A stretch of DNA of 13,378 bases, taken from positions 1-13,378 of the forward strand of contig JAVBOD010000101.1 of assembly GCA_031551045.1 (NCBI GenBank), written 5' to 3'. Origin of the DNA: JAVBOD01 sp031551045 (GTDB lineage Bacteria; Bacteroidota; Bacteroidia; Bacteroidales; UBA932). The notes beneath the pieces were generated by a model. It was given only the letters and a program-made list of their open reading frames with translations. It was not told the origin of the DNA and made no database searches. Below are positions 6,791 to 13,378 of this stretch, in pieces (position 1 is the first letter of the stretch; each line of letters opens with the position of its first letter). The position numbers and the translations under genes are program-made.

Positions 6791-7444
6791 ATGCAAGTTC
6801 GAAAACTACGATTCCCCACGGCTACGCCGCCGGTTGCTTTGGTTGGGAAAATGCTGGATAGTGAAAATATTCCCTTTCATACATTAGATTATGTGAATTG
6901 GAAGGCTTATCCCTATAAACCGGAGGTGCAATTTCGCCTTGCTTATAGCCGCAATGAATTGTATTTGCAATTCAACGTTCGTGAAAAAAATATTCGAGCC
7001 AAATCGGCCGACGATGAAACTTGTGAACCATGGAAAGACTCCTGTGTGGAATTGTTTATAGCTCCAGCCGGCGATGGTATTTACTATAATATTGAATTTA
7101 ACTGTATCGGAGCCTGTTTGCTGGCATATGGCAAAGGCCGGCACGAACGGCATCGTTTGGGGCGTGCTGTAACATCACTTATTCGTCGCAGCTCCAGTTT
7201 AGGAAACGAACCGTTCGACGAGCGTTCCGGCAATTTCGAATGGACGCTCACAGCGGCTATTCCGTTCGGTATTTTTACTAAACATAAAATAGATTCATTA
7301 GAAGGGAGGGAATTACGGGCCAATATTTATAAATGCGGAGATGAACTCAAAGAACCCCATTTTGTAACATGGCATCCGGTGAATACGGAGCAGCCCGATT
7401 ATCATCGCCCGGACTTTTTTGGAATGTTGACCTTTGAACATTAA
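6791..7444 (+). CDS. Carbohydrate-binding family 9 (CBM9)-like protein
   Basis: A 217-residue protein of the CBM9-like (DOMON-related) beta-sandwich group common in Bacteroidetes. Typical marks are EPWKDSCVELFIAP (about 82-95) followed by YYNIEFNCIGACLLAYG, and a C-terminal tryptophan-containing TWHP plus PDFFGMLTF near the end. CBM9 modules bind sugars at chain ends, but these stand-alone proteins have no settled function. I see no signal peptide or lipobox, so it appears cytoplasmic, which is odd for a polysaccharide binder. It begins 44 bp after the NagB/PIG-L fusion and has no terminator before it, so it is probably cotranscribed with the amino-sugar genes. Family assignment is good; substrate and role are unknown. 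Confidence 0.82.
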   Translation: MQVRKLRFPTATPPVALVGKMLDSENIPFHTLDYVNWKAYPYKPEVQFRLAYSRNELYLQFNVREKNIRAKSADDETCEPWKDSCVELFIAPAGDGIYYNIEFNCIGACLLAYGKGRHERHRLGRAVTSLIRRSSSLGNEPFDERSGNFEWTLTAAIPFGIFTKHKIDSLEGRELRANIYKCGDELKEPHFVTWHPVNTEQPDYHRPDFFGMLTFEH

Positions 7445-7473
7445 ATTCATCATCTGCAACCTGAAAATTTCCC

Positions 7474-7481
7474 TATATTTG
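7474..7481 (+). promoter_or_regulatory. Candidate -7 box for the sugar transporter gene
   Basis: TATATTTG is an exact TAnnTTTG match 52 bp before the ATG at 7534. No TTTG stands at the usual -33 position, so this may be an internal or weak promoter giving the transporter some independent expression. Confidence 0.5.
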
Positions 7482-7533
7482 TACACCTGAAAGAGAAGCG
7501 TTTTACTTAAATAATAATTTAAACCTAATAATT

Positions 7534-8856
7534 ATGACACAAAAACACAAAGGAAACATTATCCCAATCATTACCATGATTTTTCTATTCGGAATGATTT
7601 CATTTGTTACAAATTTGGCATCGCCTATGGGTGATATTTTAAAATACCAATTTAATGTAGCAAACTGGATGGGTACGTTGGGTGTACTCTGTAATTTTAT
7701 TGCTTATGCGGTAATGGGGATTCCCGCCGGTAACATGTTACAAAAACTAGGATATAAAAAAACAGCATTGGTGGCTATTATCGTTGGTTTTGTAGGAGTT
7801 GGCATTCAGACAATTTCGGGAACCATTGACAGTAGTACCGCTTTTGGTGTCTATTTATTGGGAGCCTTTGTTGCCGGCTTATCCATGACGTTGCTCAATA
7901 CTGTTGTCAACCCGATGTTGAACTCCTTAGGAGGCGGAGGAAATGAAGGAAACCGGCTCATCCAGCTCGGAGGATCTTTTAATTCTCTTTGCGGAACAGC
8001 CGTTATTATCTTAACAGGCATACTCATACCGCAAGGTATTAAGAATGCGAAAATCGGAGACGTTTTCCCCTTAATGTATGCAGCCCTGGCTATTTTCGCC
8101 TTTGCGTTCATCGTCATCTCTATTGCTAAGATTCCTGAAAAAAAGAAAGAACAAAAGAATGCCGAAACCGGCTCATCTACCCACAGCCCGCTGTCATTCC
8201 GTCACTTTGTCTTAGGAGCTATCGGCATTTTTGTTTATGTAGGTGTTGAAGTGGGGATTCCCAATGTGTTGCAAAAATGGTTGCAGAATGCGGATTTGAA
8301 TGTTTTGAATTTAGGCGCTACGGGTGGCGCTGAGGCTATTGCCGGTTCTGTAGCGGCAACCTACTGGTTAATGATGTTAATCGGACGTCTTTTAGGAACG
8401 GCTATTGGCAGTAAAGTATCTGCCAAATCGATGTTAACCGTGGCTTCCGCAGTTGGTATAATATTAGTACTGGCAGCGATGTTCTCGCCAACAAACGCCT
8501 TTGTAAATTTACCCGTATTCAAAAATAATGCGGACGGTCTTTTTGGTTTGGCCAACGTGCCTGTTAGTGCAGCGCTATTAGTCCTTTGCGGATTATGTAC
8601 CTCCATCATGTGGGGTGGTATATTTAACCTTGCTGTCGAAGGGCTGGGTAAATATACGGAAAAAGCATCCGGATATTTCATGGTGCTTGTTTGTGGCGGC
8701 GGTATATTGCCATTATTGCAAAACGGAATCGTTGATTTAACCGGCGGGTTAGGTTACCTTACCAGCTATTGGGTAGTTGTTGCCGGATTAATATATCTTT
8801 TGTACTATGCCCTGGTTGGTTCGAAGAATGTGAATAAAAATATTCCGGTGGAATAA
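7534..8856 (+). CDS. Sugar transporter, FucP family of MFS (probable amino-sugar uptake)
   Basis: A 440-residue inner-membrane protein with about 12 hydrophobic helices and a central cytoplasmic loop (PEKKKEQKNAETGSS, about 200-215). It aligns with E. coli FucP (438 residues) through IPAGNMLQKLGYK (about 64-76), the NP motif (N126-P127) and a GGSFNS stretch. FucP-family members import fucose, glucose, GlcNAc and related sugars, usually with protons. Position after the hexosaminidase and NagB/PIG-L genes points to N-acetylglucosamine or a similar amino sugar, by inference. By my alignment from memory, the two proton-coupling acids of FucP, D46 and E135, correspond to S30 and N122 here, so coupling may differ. 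It is followed by a strong terminator at 8880-8916, which ends the cluster. Confidence 0.88.
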   Translation: MTQKHKGNIIPIITMIFLFGMISFVTNLASPMGDILKYQFNVANWMGTLGVLCNFIAYAVMGIPAGNMLQKLGYKKTALVAIIVGFVGVGIQTISGTIDSSTAFGVYLLGAFVAGLSMTLLNTVVNPMLNSLGGGGNEGNRLIQLGGSFNSLCGTAVIILTGILIPQGIKNAKIGDVFPLMYAALAIFAFAFIVISIAKIPEKKKEQKNAETGSSTHSPLSFRHFVLGAIGIFVYVGVEVGIPNVLQKWLQNADLNVLNLGATGGAEAIAGSVAATYWLMMLIGRLLGTAIGSKVSAKSMLTVASAVGIILVLAAMFSPTNAFVNLPVFKNNADGLFGLANVPVSAALLVLCGLCTSIMWGGIFNLAVEGLGKYTEKASGYFMVLVCGGGILPLLQNGIVDLTGGLGYLTSYWVVVAGLIYLLYYALVGSKNVNKNIPVE

Positions 8857-8879
8857 ACAACCGCTCGAATAAACTAAAA

Positions 8880-8916
8880 AATAAGGCTATTCGCTAAAAT
8901 TGCGAGTAGCCTTATT
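8880..8916 (+). terminator. Rho-independent terminator after the sugar transporter
   Basis: A 15-bp stem (left arm 8880-8894, right arm 8902-8916) with one G-U type mismatch and a 7-nt loop, followed by TATTTG-rich sequence. It closes the amino-sugar cluster and insulates gyrA. Confidence 0.88.
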
Positions 8917-8950
8917 TATTTGATTATTAAGATGTTTTGTTGCATTAAAA

Positions 8951-8963
8951 AAGTTGTCAACTT
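8951..8963. promoter_or_regulatory. Short perfect palindrome upstream of gyrA (possible operator)
   Basis: AAGTTG-T-CAACTT, 6-bp arms around one base, lies 100 bp before the gyrA start in a 147-bp intergenic space with no clear TAnnTTTG promoter. It could be a protein-binding site or part of the AT-rich background. No partner is known. Confidence 0.25.
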
Positions 8964-9063
8964 CGTTTTAAAAATTGTTGAAAACTACAGGAGGAAATGT
9001 ATTTCTATGTCGGGATTTATAACTAAATTAGCACTCTTTTTTGAAAATTGAAAATAACATAAT

Positions 9064-11574
9064 ATGGTAGAAAATACAGAAAACACCGAAAGAATCATAA
9101 AAATCAACATTGAAGAAGAAATGAAAAGTGCCTACATCGATTATTCGATGTCGGTAATCGTTTCGCGGGCGCTTCCCGATGTACGCGATGGGTTGAAACC
9201 CGTACACCGCCGTATTCTATACGGAATGTCGGAATTAGGCCTTTCGGCTGGAAAACCTTATAAAAAATCGGCCCGTATTGTCGGAGATGTGATGGGAAAG
9301 TACCACCCGCATGGCGATAGTGCACTGTACGAAGCAATGGTGCGTATGGCGCAGGATTGGAGCATGCGTTACCGCTTGGTCGATGGACAAGGAAACTTCG
9401 GTTCGGTGGATGGCGACTCTCCGGCAGCCATGCGTTATACCGAAGCCCGTTTGCAAAAACTCTCGGAAGAAGTCTTATCTGATTTGGATAAAAATACCGT
9501 AGATTTCCGGCCTAACTATAGTGAGGAATATGAAGAACCTACTGTGTTGGCTACCAAAATACCGTTACTATTGGTGAATGGCACTTCGGGGATTGCCGTG
9601 GGGATGGCTACAAACATGCCTCCACACAACCTTACGGAAATATGTAATGCTATTTGTGCATACGTAGATAACAAGGAAATTACGACCGAAGAGTTGCTGC
9701 AGTACGTAAAAGGCCCCGACTTTCCTACCGGCGGTACTATTTATGGTTATCAAGGAATTAAAGACGCTTATGAAACAGGCCGCGGCCGTGTTGTAATTCG
9801 CGCCAAAACCGATATAGAGGTCTCGGATAGTGGCCGTGAAACCATTGTCGTGAACGAAATTCCCTACATGGTCAATAAACGGGAATTGATTGAAAAGATT
9901 GCCGAATTGGTGGAAGAAAAGAAAATTGACGGCATAGCCTATGTGAACGACGAGAGCGACCGCAACGGGATGCGTATTGTAATAAAGTTGAAAATAGGGG
10001 CTGTGGCCAATGTGGTGCTGAATATGCTCTACAAATACACCGCATTGCAATCGTCATTCTCGGTCAATAATATTGCATTGGTTGACGGGCGTCCGCGTTT
10101 ATTAAACTTGCAGCAACTTGTTAAATACTTTGTACGTCACCGTCATGAAGTAATTCTTCGTCGTACACGCTATGAGTTGGAACAAGCCGAAAAACGGGCA
10201 CACATATTGGAAGGTTTATTAATTGCCCTCGATCATTTGGATGAGGTGATTGCGTTGATTCGCGCTTCCAAAACACCTGATGAGGCTCGAACCAGCTTGA
10301 TGGAAAAGTTCGGCTTATCGGAGATTCAAGCCAATGCAATTATCGAAATGCGCTTACGGCAGCTTACCGGCTTGGAGCGCGATAAAATTAAAGCCGAATA
10401 CGAAGAGTTGATGACTTTAATAAATCATTTGCGTGATATTTTGGCGAACGAAAGTTTACAAATGCAAATCATCAAAGACGAATTGCTGGAAGTACGTGAA
10501 AAATATGGCGACGAACGCCGCACCAATATTGTAATGACGGCTGAAGAATTTAATCCTGAAGATTTCTATGCCGACGAAGATATGGTGATTACCATTTCGC
10601 ACTTGGGTTATTTAAAACGTACCTCCTTGGCCGAATATCGCTTGCAGAACCGCGGAGGCGTAGGAGCAAAGGGAAGCACTACGCGCGACGAAGACTTCAT
10701 AGAACATATCTATGTGGCTAATATGCATAGTACCATGTTGTTCTTTACACAAAAAGGGCGTTGCTATTGGCTCAAAGTATATGAAATCCCCGAAGGTGGC
10801 AAAGCGGCAAAAGGCCGTGCTATTCAAAATGTATTGAATATAGAACCGGACGATAAAGTATGCGCTTACATCAACGTAAAAACATTGAACGACGAGGAAT
10901 ATATCAATAATAATTTCATTGTGCTCTGTACCAAACGTGGTACCGTGAAAAAAACCTCCTTAGAAGCATACTCGCGCCCGCGGGCTAATGGTGTAAATGC
11001 AATAACTATTCGCGAAAACGACGAATTGCTGGAAGCTATTTTGACAAACGGCAAGAGTGAAATTCTATTGGCCGCCCGCGACGGCAAATGCGTGCGTTTC
11101 AACGAAACGAAGGTGCGTGCCGTAGGCCGTACGGGAGTAGGGGTACGAGGCATCAGCATTGAAGATACTGACGAAGTGATTGGCATGGTATGTGTTGATC
11201 CCGCTGACCCGGAGAAAAAAGATATTCACATCATGGTGGTGAGTGAAAATGGCTATGGAAAACGCTCGGATTTGGACGACTACCGTGTGATTAATCGCGG
11301 GGGCAAAGGCGTGAAAACACTGAACATTACCGATAAAACGGGAAAACTTATTGCCATGAAAGATGTAACCGACGAAAACGACTTGATGATTATCAATAAA
11401 TCAGGTTTAACCATTCGTTTGGCCGTGTCCGATATACGGGTGACCGGCCGTGCTACACAAGGCGTTCGACTTATTAATTTGAAAGGAAAAGATAGCATAG
11501 CTGCTGTATGTAAGGTTAATAAAAGCGAAGAAAAGCTGGAAGATCCGGAAGGCGGAGAGTCTGGCAATGAATAA
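9064..11574 (+). CDS. gyrA: DNA gyrase subunit A
   Basis: An 836-residue type II topoisomerase A subunit. With GyrB it introduces negative supercoils into DNA using ATP. The N-terminal breakage-reunion domain shows the IDYSMSVIVSRALPD start, the quinolone-resistance region GKYHPHGDSALYE with S86 and E90 (E. coli S83 and D87), and the catalytic tyrosine Y125 in AAMRYTEAR. The C-terminal half is a beta-pinwheel of repeated blades (NRGGVGAKG, RANGVNAI, GRTGVGVRG, GRATQGVRL) with a GyrA-box-like NRGGKGV, which favours GyrA over ParC. The tail is acidic. Ser86 is the susceptible-type residue and Glu at the second position is, to my knowledge, usual in Bacteroides. It starts at the ATG at 9064; the adjacent TPR gene has its own promoter. 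Confidence 0.97.
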   Translation: MVENTENTERIIKINIEEEMKSAYIDYSMSVIVSRALPDVRDGLKPVHRRILYGMSELGLSAGKPYKKSARIVGDVMGKYHPHGDSALYEAMVRMAQDWSMRYRLVDGQGNFGSVDGDSPAAMRYTEARLQKLSEEVLSDLDKNTVDFRPNYSEEYEEPTVLATKIPLLLVNGTSGIAVGMATNMPPHNLTEICNAICAYVDNKEITTEELLQYVKGPDFPTGGTIYGYQGIKDAYETGRGRVVIRAKTDIEVSDSGRETIVVNEIPYMVNKRELIEKIAELVEEKKIDGIAYVNDESDRNGMRIVIKLKIGAVANVVLNMLYKYTALQSSFSVNNIALVDGRPRLLNLQQLVKYFVRHRHEVILRRTRYELEQAEKRAHILEGLLIALDHLDEVIALIRASKTPDEARTSLMEKFGLSEIQANAIIEMRLRQLTGLERDKIKAEYEELMTLINHLRDILANESLQMQIIKDELLEVREKYGDERRTNIVMTAEEFNPEDFYADEDMVITISHLGYLKRTSLAEYRLQNRGGVGAKGSTTRDEDFIEHIYVANMHSTMLFFTQKGRCYWLKVYEIPEGGKAAKGRAIQNVLNIEPDDKVCAYINVKTLNDEEYINNNFIVLCTKRGTVKKTSLEAYSRPRANGVNAITIRENDELLEAILTNGKSEILLAARDGKCVRFNETKVRAVGRTGVGVRGISIEDTDEVIGMVCVDPADPEKKDIHIMVVSENGYGKRSDLDDYRVINRGGKGVKTLNITDKTGKLIAMKDVTDENDLMIINKSGLTIRLAVSDIRVTGRATQGVRLINLKGKDSIAAVCKVNKSEEKLEDPEGGESGNE

Positions 11575-11589
11575 ATTTTAGTGTATAGT

Positions 11590-11619
11590 TTTGTGGTTGA
11601 AATAAAAACCTTACATTTG
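11590..11619 (+). promoter_or_regulatory. Bacteroidetes-type promoter of the TPR gene
   Basis: TTTG at 11590-11593, an 18-nt spacer, then TACATTTG at 11612-11619, an exact TAnnTTTG. It lies just after the gyrA stop and 38 bp before the ATG at 11658. Confidence 0.75.
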
Positions 11620-11657
11620 TATAACAATTTTAGCGGAACTAACAAATTAAATATATT

Positions 11658-12959
11658 ATGAAAAGAATATTCCTTTTTCTCCTGATTCTTTGTGTGGTGC
11701 CTGCATTTGCTCAACAAAAAGAAAAAGAGGCTCTGCAAAAGAAATTGGCTAAAAGCAGTGAAGACATAGCCAATCCTAAAAAAGCCGCCGACCCTAAAAC
11801 ATGGATTGTACGAGCCGAAATGTATGTGGAAATGTATGACATGCCTTTAAAAAATGTGATACCCGGTATGTCGCAACAAGAAATAAAACTCTTGTTGAAA
11901 GATCAAAAGATAAATACCACCGAGACAAAAACGATGCCTGACGGAAGAGTTTACGAAGTATTGGTGTATGATAATAAGAAGCTATACTTTGATGAAACAG
12001 GCCGTTTATCGTTTTGGGAAGTTACCGATAAGATGGAACCTTACCCTTTAATGTCGGCTTATGAATGCTACCAGAAAGCGTATGAATTGGATACGGATAA
12101 AAAAAATGCGAAAAAAATTACACAAGGCTTATCTGTTTTGATAGATAAAATGAATTCCGAAGCATTATCGGCTTACAATCTTGAAGACTATAAAGAAGCA
12201 TTGCATTATTTTGAAGCTTCCTTGGCTTCATCGGGACATGCTGCTGTCAATAGAACGGATACGATGATTGTGTACTACGCTGCCGTGGTAGCGCAAGCTT
12301 CTAAAGATATGGAAAAGGCTGCAAAATACCTGAAAGAATCTATAGACCTGGGTTACACGATGGATGGCAATGCTTATGCTTATTATGCCGATGTATTAAA
12401 AGAATTAGGCCGCGAAGAGGAAGCTATTAATTACTTGAACATGGGGATTACAAAATACCCACAAAACCAAAGTATCGTGGTTTCTCTTATCAATACCTAC
12501 TTAAACAGCGGAGACGATCCGATGAAAGTGATTCCTTTTATCAAAACAGCCCAAGAAAACGAACCGACTAACCATAGTTTGTATTATGCCGAAGCTACGG
12601 TATATGAAAAACTGAATCAACCGGACAAAGCGTTGGAGTTGTATAAAAAATCAATCGAAATAGAACCTAATTACTTCTTCGGGCAATACGGAGTAGGTGC
12701 GATGTATTTCAATAAAGGTGTCGATTTGCAAAATAAAGCAAGCGAAGAGCTGGACGATGCTAAATATGAAGCTTTGATGAAACAAGCAAACGACGAGTTC
12801 AAAGAAGCCATTCCGTATTTGGAAAAAGCATACGAATTGAATAAGGATGAAAAGACGGTAGTAGATTCCTTGAAGAGTATTTATTTCCGCTTCCGTAATG
12901 ATAGTCAGGAGATGATGGATAAATACAATAAATATAACGAATTGTCAAAAACCATGTAA
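11658..12959 (+). CDS. Secreted tetratricopeptide-repeat protein
   Basis: A 433-residue exported protein. The N-terminal signal peptide (MKRIFLFLLILCVVPAFAQ) has a likely cleavage after AFA at residue 18, giving a periplasmic or outer-membrane-associated protein. Several TPR units follow: roughly 130-146, 167-190, 205-230, 237-265, 305-338 (YYAEATVYEKLNQPDKALEL) and 375-396. Between the signal peptide and the TPRs, residues 66-122 form a separate segment (GMSQQEIKLLL, then VYEVLVYDNKKLYF) that resembles BamE/SmpA-OmlA beta modules; this is my inference. TPRs mediate protein-protein contacts; no enzyme motif is visible. A TPR gene after gyrA is, as I recall, a common arrangement in Bacteroidales. 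It has its own promoter and ends at a bidirectional terminator. Exact role unknown. Confidence 0.88.
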   Translation: MKRIFLFLLILCVVPAFAQQKEKEALQKKLAKSSEDIANPKKAADPKTWIVRAEMYVEMYDMPLKNVIPGMSQQEIKLLLKDQKINTTETKTMPDGRVYEVLVYDNKKLYFDETGRLSFWEVTDKMEPYPLMSAYECYQKAYELDTDKKNAKKITQGLSVLIDKMNSEALSAYNLEDYKEALHYFEASLASSGHAAVNRTDTMIVYYAAVVAQASKDMEKAAKYLKESIDLGYTMDGNAYAYYADVLKELGREEEAINYLNMGITKYPQNQSIVVSLINTYLNSGDDPMKVIPFIKTAQENEPTNHSLYYAEATVYEKLNQPDKALELYKKSIEIEPNYFFGQYGVGAMYFNKGVDLQNKASEELDDAKYEALMKQANDEFKEAIPYLEKAYELNKDEKTVVDSLKSIYFRFRNDSQEMMDKYNKYNELSKTM

Positions 12960-12978
12960 TGGCGCTGACTAATCGAAA

Positions 12979-13013
12979 CAAAAAAACGCGAGATTTTTTC
13001 TCGCGTTTTTTGT
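12979..13013. terminator. Bidirectional terminator between TPR gene and mntP
   Basis: Stem ACGCGAGA (12986-12993) / TCTCGCGT (12999-13006) with a 5-T loop, flanked by an A-run on the left and a T-run on the right, so it can work for both convergent genes. The T-run touches the mntP stop codon (13015-13017). Confidence 0.9.
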
Positions 13014-13014
13014 T

Positions 13015-13378
13015 TTATGATAGATGTTCAATTAATATTTTCAGCCCGATAGCTATCAGAATAAGCCCTCCCGCAAATTCGGAGCGCTTGCCGAAGCGAG
13101 GGCCGAGATGACGGCCGCCGGTAAGCCCGATAATAGCGGCAGTAGCTGTGACTACAGCAATGATGATACAACCTACGATTATACGTTGATTGGATAAACT
13201 GATAAACGCTAAGCTGACGCCTACCGCCAAGGCATCAATGCTGGTTGCAATGGCGACGGTAATAAGCACACGGTTGCTGAGTAGATTGACCGAACTTTCT
13301 TTTCCTTTCTCAAAGCTTTCTTTTATCATCTTGGCGCCGATAAATGCCAATAAGAAAAAAGCTATCCAATGATCAAAT
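13015..13378 (-). CDS. mntP: Manganese efflux pump MntP, C-terminal part
   Basis: The reading frame runs off the right edge; 121 C-terminal residues are visible, continuing upstream of position 13350 as FDHWIAFFLL in frame. The match to E. coli MntP (188 residues) is clear: HWIAFFLLAFIGAKMIKESF, then IATSIDALAVGVSLAF, which carries the conserved TSxDA aspartate (E. coli D118), and GGLILIAIGLKIL near the end. MntP is an inner-membrane exporter with six helices in two DUF204 repeats that protects cells from excess manganese. The start and any manganese riboswitch are outside the window. It faces the TPR gene and shares its terminator. Confidence 0.95.
   Translation of the reverse strand, partial: FDHWIAFFLLAFIGAKMIKESFEKGKESSVNLLSNRVLITVAIATSIDALAVGVSLAFISLSNQRIIVGCIIIAVVTATAAIIGLTGGRHLGPRFGKRSEFAGGLILIAIGLKILIEHLS

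Noticed and set aside
9304..9340. Quinolone-resistance change in GyrA (Glu90 where E. coli has Asp87)
   Set aside because: Ser86 is the susceptible-type residue and Glu at this place is, to my knowledge, normal in Bacteroides.
9064..11574. ParC (topoisomerase IV subunit A) instead of GyrA
   Set aside because: The length and the NRGGKGV GyrA-box-like motif in the C-terminal pinwheel favour GyrA.
1..13378. tRNA, rRNA, CRISPR, insertion sequence or recombinase genes
   Set aside because: None seen; in particular no invertase or integrase that could drive the 691-1014 inversion is encoded in this window.

Overview
The window looks like an ordinary chromosomal stretch of a Bacteroidota bacterium, most likely order Bacteroidales. 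The evidence is a set of Bacteroidetes-type promoters (-7 box TAnnTTTG, in the best cases with a TTTG at -33) in front of several genes, the near absence of Shine-Dalgarno sequences, a Bacteroidetes-style lipoprotein, and protein families typical of the group: the long NagB/PIG-L fusion, a FucP-type sugar transporter, a CBM9-like protein, and gyrA followed by a TPR protein. I see no insertion sequence, phage gene, tRNA, rRNA or CRISPR array.

Region 1 (1-1430) is the unusual part. The 3' end of a dinD-like DNA-damage gene overlaps a truncated copy of an AlkD-like DNA glycosylase gene on the + strand. A complete copy of the same gene lies head-on on the - strand. The first 416 bp of the two copies form a long inverted repeat (275-690 and 1015-1430, 19 mismatches by my hand count, no gaps) around a 324-bp unique centre. 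That centre carries the 3' half of the gene at one edge and an early stop at the other. Inverting it would move the complete gene to the + strand behind dinD and truncate the - strand copy, so the locus has the architecture of a DNA-inversion switch. Whether it flips cannot be decided from one sequence.

Region 2 (1622-2795, - strand) holds a UPF0316/DUF2179 membrane protein and a SlyD-like peptidyl-prolyl isomerase with a cysteine-rich tail. A rho-independent terminator separates them.

Region 3 (2867-8916, + strand) is an amino-sugar utilisation cluster. It encodes a GH20 beta-hexosaminidase lipoprotein, a NagB-like/PIG-L deacetylase fusion, a CBM9-like protein and a FucP-family transporter, and ends in a strong terminator. 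The likely logic is outer-surface or periplasmic release of N-acetylhexosamine, uptake by the transporter, then cytoplasmic deacetylation or deamination. The NagB domain lacks the usual catalytic His loop, and the transporter lacks the two acidic residues that couple protons in E. coli FucP.

Region 4 (8917-13378) holds gyrA, a secreted TPR protein with its own promoter and a possible BamE-like module, a bidirectional terminator, and the convergent 3' part of mntP (manganese exporter), which runs off the right edge.
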